Source of the DNA: Mobilicoccus pelagius NBRC 104925
GTDB taxonomy: Bacteria > Actinomycetota > Actinomycetes > Actinomycetales > Dermatophilaceae
DNA length: 64,000 nucleotides
NCBI RefSeq assembly: GCF_000247995.1
Contig: NZ_BAFE01000073.1
Coordinates: 92,662-156,661, forward strand
Reading direction: 5' to 3'
A program made the translations under genes and the position numbers. Numbering within the stretch: the first letter of the stretch is position 1; each line of letters opens with the position of its first letter. Shown here piece after piece: positions 61,435 to 64,000 of the stretch. A model generated the notes under the pieces. That model ran no database searches. It was given only the letters and a program-made list of their open reading frames with translations, and had not been told where the DNA came from.

Positions 61435-62123
61435 CGTGCCACCGCCAGGTGCCCGTCGGTCATGACGGCGACCCGCCCGGCTCGGGCCGCGACCTCGTCG
61501 CTGTGGGTGACGACGATGAGGGTGAGTCCGTCGGCGTGGACGTCGTCGAAGAGCTGGAGGATACTCTCGCCCGTCGCGGAGTCGAGGTTGCCGGTGGGTT
61601 CGTCGGCGAGGAGCACGTCGACGCGGGCGGCGAGGGCGCGGGCGATGGCGGTGCGTTGTCGTTCGCCGCCCGACATGGTCGCCGGGGAGGCGTCCCTCCG
61701 GTGGCTCAACCCGACCCGGTCGAGCGCGGCCAGGGCTCGGCTGCGGCGCTCGACGCGGGGAAGTCCGCGGTAGAGCATTCCGAGTTCGACGTTCTCGGTC
61801 GCCGACTTGGCGTTGATGAGGTGGAACGCCTGGAACACGAAGCCGATGGTGCGGCCGCGGATGGCGGCGCGGCGGTGGTCGGGGAGGGTGTCGACGGGTT
61901 CGCCGAACACCGAGACGGTGCCGCTGCTGGGCCGGTCGAGCAATCCGAGGATGTTGAGCATGGTGGACTTGCCGGAGCCGCTCGCGCCGCAGATCGCGAG
62001 GTAGTCGCCGACCTGGACGTCGAGGGTGACGGGTTTGAGCACCTCGACGTCACCGAAGCGCCGGGTGACGTCGCGGAGTTGGAGCACGGGCGGGGTCTCG
62101 GCGTGCCCGGTGGGAACGGTCAT
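61431..62123 (-). CDS. MacB/LolD-like ABC ATP-binding protein
   Basis: 230 residues. Walker A GASGSGKSTMLNIL, Q-loop FVFQAFHLI, signature ATMSGGERQRTAIARAL, Walker B VDVLLADEPTGNLD and H-loop VVTHSDE. The 'PTGNLDS' box is typical of MacB/LolD. ATG at 62123 (MTVPTGHAETPP) lies 13 nt after the adaptor stop. Energises the adjacent permease. Confidence 0.93.
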   Translation of the reverse strand: MTVPTGHAETPPVLQLRDVTRRFGDVEVLKPVTLDVQVGDYLAICGASGSGKSTMLNILGLLDRPSSGTVSVFGEPVDTLPDHRRAAIRGRTIGFVFQAFHLINAKSATENVELGMLYRGLPRVERRSRALAALDRVGLSHRRDASPATMSGGERQRTAIARALAARVDVLLADEPTGNLDSATGESILQLFDDVHADGLTLIVVTHSDEVAARAGRVAVMTDGHLAVAR

Positions 62124-62136
62124 GGGGTGTGCGGCG

Positions 62137-63792
62137 TCATCGGGACACGACCACGAGGTCGCCGGGCGCGAGCGTGCCACCGCCGTCGACGGAGCGGATC
62201 TCGACGAACCCGTCGGCGCTGAGGCCGGCGGTGACGGGGACGTCACGCAGGGTGCCGTCGGCGTCACGGACGGTCACCACGGCTCGGCCGTCGGCGGCGC
62301 CGCGGACTGCGGCGACGGGGACGGCGAGCACCTCGGCGGCAGTGGTCGCGGTGGTGAGGGAGACGCGGACGGCGTCGCCTCGACGCTCGGCAGGGAACGG
62401 CGTCGTGGGGGTGATGACGAGGACCGTGTCGGAGCCGCGATGCGCGATCTCGGTGACGCTGCCGGTGCCGGCGGGTCCGCCGTCGTCGCCGCCGAACTCG
62501 ACCTTCGTCCCCGTGCGCACGAGCGCGGCCTCGTCGGGTTGGACGGTGGCCTCGAGGGTGAGCTTGCCGGGTGCGAGCGTCGCCCATCCGCTGCCCTGGG
62601 GCGCGTCGCCCGACCCGGTGTCTCCGTCACCTCCGGCACCCCCGCCGCCCGCGGCTGCGCTGTCCCCGCCCGACGCGGCGCTGTCTCCACCACCGGAGGG
62701 GTCGGCGGCGGCACTGACGACGGTGGCGGGGAGTGCGTCGACGAAGACGACCTCGCAGAAGGGGACGCGGGGGCCCGCCTGCACGGCGAGACGGTTGCGG
62801 GTGGCGACGGCCTCGCCCACCTTCGCCTGGGCGCGGGCGAGCGCCGCCTGGGCGGTGGAGGTGTCGGGGCCGCGGCGCAGCTTGGCGAGAGCGGCCCGGG
62901 CATCACGGGCCTGCACCGCCAGGAGGCGTCGGTGTGTGCCGGTGGACGTGGTCTGGGCGAGGGCGCGTTCGGCCTCCTCGACGGCGATCTGTGCGCGGAT
63001 CACCTCGGCCTCCGGGGGCGGGTTTGCGGCGGCGCGGAGGACGCGTTGCGCCTGGGCCACCTCGTCCTTGGCGGCGCGCACCGCGGCGTCGGCGTCGCGG
63101 AGGGCGGAGACGTCCTCGGGGCCGGGGGCCACGGGTGTGAACCCGGCAGCGGAGTAGAGCCGCTGCACCGCCTGTTGGGTGGAGGGGCCGAACACTCCGA
63201 CGCGGTCGGTGATGGGGTGGTCGAGTCGGCGCAGCGCGGCCTGGAGTTGGCGCACGTCGATGCCGTCGGAGCCGGGCAGCATGTCGCGGAATGCGGGAAC
63301 CTTGCCGCGCAGCGCGATCACGGGGCGACCGTTGACGGCGGCGAGGACGCCGCCCTCGGTGATCTTGGCGCCGTTCTTGGGCGGGCGGGTGAACACTTTG
63401 GGGCCTTCGCCGCCGCCGGCGGCGGGCGTGCACTCGACGGGGATCTCTCCCTGCGTGGTGATGGTGCCGCGCGTGACGAGGTGTGCGGCCATGCGTCGCG
63501 AGGTGACGGGCTCGGTGAGCACGGTGTGGGGCGGACCCTGTGCCGCCGATCGGACGGCCTCGGTCGTCGTCGTCCGGGTGAGCACGAGGGCGAGGGTGCC
63601 GAGCACGAGTGCGGCGACCACCGCTGCCGCGATCCACGGCACGGGCGGGCGGCGCCGCCACAGTGGGGTGGTCACGGGTTCCTCCGATGGCGCGTCGTGG
63701 CCGGTGGTGAACAGCGCGTCCTCCAGCGAGGTGGCGTCGTCCCGCGGCTCCTCGCCGCGAGTCGCGCTGCGGAAGGGGTTCGTGCGCCTCAT
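62137..63792 (-). CDS. Membrane-fusion-type adaptor with peptidoglycan-binding domain
   Basis: 551 residues. Cytoplasmic acidic start, one membrane helix (WIAAAVVAALVLGTLALVL, about 53-71), then an extracellular part. A PG_binding_1 domain (about 172-222: GIDVRQLQAALRRLDHP, VGVFGPSTQQAVQRLY) is inserted between the two halves of a HlyD/MFP-like barrel. An Ala/Glu-rich coiled coil (about 225-320) and a Gly/Ser linker follow. Such adaptors pair with MacB-type ATPases and permeases in Gram-positives. ATG preceded by GGGAG. Confidence 0.88.
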   Translation of the reverse strand: MRRTNPFRSATRGEEPRDDATSLEDALFTTGHDAPSEEPVTTPLWRRRPPVPWIAAAVVAALVLGTLALVLTRTTTTEAVRSAAQGPPHTVLTEPVTSRRMAAHLVTRGTITTQGEIPVECTPAAGGGEGPKVFTRPPKNGAKITEGGVLAAVNGRPVIALRGKVPAFRDMLPGSDGIDVRQLQAALRRLDHPITDRVGVFGPSTQQAVQRLYSAAGFTPVAPGPEDVSALRDADAAVRAAKDEVAQAQRVLRAAANPPPEAEVIRAQIAVEEAERALAQTTSTGTHRRLLAVQARDARAALAKLRRGPDTSTAQAALARAQAKVGEAVATRNRLAVQAGPRVPFCEVVFVDALPATVVSAAADPSGGGDSAASGGDSAAAGGGGAGGDGDTGSGDAPQGSGWATLAPGKLTLEATVQPDEAALVRTGTKVEFGGDDGGPAGTGSVTEIAHRGSDTVLVITPTTPFPAERRGDAVRVSLTTATTAAEVLAVPVAAVRGAADGRAVVTVRDADGTLRDVPVTAGLSADGFVEIRSVDGGGTLAPGDLVVVSR

Positions 63793-63805
63793 CGCGCTCC
63801 CGCCG

Positions 63806-64000
63806 TCACTTGAGGATCTCCGTGGCGCGCTTGACGGCGGCCTGCCGCAGTTCGGTGAACGCGGCGATGTCCCCCTCGTGTGCCGCCGTCACGGCCTTCT
63901 CGTGCCGCTCGATGAGCGCATCCTGCGTCTCGCGGAACTTCGTACTCACCACGCACTCCGCGTCCGCCGTGGCGGTGTCGATCTCCACCTTTTCCAGTTT
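63806..64000 (-). CDS. Unknown protein, C-terminal part only
   Basis: 64 codons open to the right edge, ending 13 nt before the adaptor start, so probably the upstream member of the same operon. Helical, charged sequence (KFRETQDALIERHEKAVTAA, AFTELRQAAVKRATEILK) with one cysteine. A GTG at 63988 could start a very short protein, but the frame continues beyond the edge. No family recognised. Confidence 0.6.
   Translation of the reverse strand, partial: KLEKVEIDTATADAECVVSTKFRETQDALIERHEKAVTAAHEGDIAAFTELRQAAVKRATEILK

Noticed and set aside
62026..63813. A 595-codon plus-strand open frame rich in Gly, Ala and Asp
   Set aside because: It lies opposite the adaptor, whose helix, PG-binding domain and start signal are clear; no domain or start signal on the plus strand.

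Overview
The window is about 64 kb of very GC-rich DNA (near 70%) with dense, short-spaced, often overlapping genes and frequent GTG starts. WhiA, OpcA, an actinobacterial-type transaldolase, a four-domain RpsA, a CoaE-GrpB fusion and a SufR-led suf operon all point to an actinobacterium, probably a Micrococcales member (Dermatophilaceae/Intrasporangiaceae-like; the genus is inference). I found no tRNA, rRNA, CRISPR array, insertion sequence or prophage. It is a chromosomal core region with small accessory patches.

Layout. 0-7.4 kb: sufR-sufB-sufD-Rieske-sufC-sufS-sufU-sufT-DUF3817, all on the minus strand and nearly all overlapping (iron-sulfur cluster assembly). 7.5-11.6 kb: a two-gene ABC exporter, then heme A synthase (ctaA) and, convergent, heme O synthase (ctaB). 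11.9-17.7 kb: tkt-tal-zwf-opcA (pentose phosphate pathway) with no pgl behind opcA. 17.8-21.4 kb: secG and the tpiA-pgk-gap glycolytic cluster. 21.7-26.6 kb: a BCCT transporter, a GH13 trehalose synthase/amylase-like enzyme and a luciferase-like flavin oxidoreductase. 26.7-31.9 kb: uvrC-rapZ-yvcK and whiA. 32.0-44.8 kb: a Rieske lipoprotein, uvrA, a DUF6226-like gene with rtcB, an MBL hydrolase with an EamA exporter, an acetyl-CoA hydrolase/CoA-transferase, terC behind a manganese riboswitch, and uvrB. 44.9-46.2 kb: a decayed ABC transporter. 46.2-57.5 kb: coaE, a lipoprotein, rpsA, a methyltransferase, fhs, a cation/proton antiporter and polA. 57.6-64 kb: a thioesterase, a GNAT, a DUF554 protein and a MacAB-like adaptor/ATPase/permease operon that runs off the right edge.

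The strongest non-obvious signal is regulatory. uvrA, uvrB, uvrC, polA and the ABC exporter at 7.55 kb each carry a close match to the mycobacterial RecA-independent (PafBC) DNA-damage promoter, TTGTCRGTG-N8-TANNNT. In each case the -10 lies 6-7 nt from the start codon, so the transcripts should be leaderless. This ties nucleotide excision repair, Pol I and an otherwise anonymous exporter into one predicted regulon, and it resets the start codons of uvrA and uvrC. terC is preceded by a well-formed yybP-ykoY (Mn2+) riboswitch with a visible alternative hairpin at the start codon.

The gene order resembles two conserved actinobacterial blocks known from Mycobacterium tuberculosis (uvrC-rapZ-yvcK-whiA through gap-pgk-tpi, zwf/tal/tkt and suf; and polA-rpsA-coaE-uvrB-uvrA). 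Here they are joined between uvrC and uvrA. That comparison is from memory of that genome, not from an alignment.
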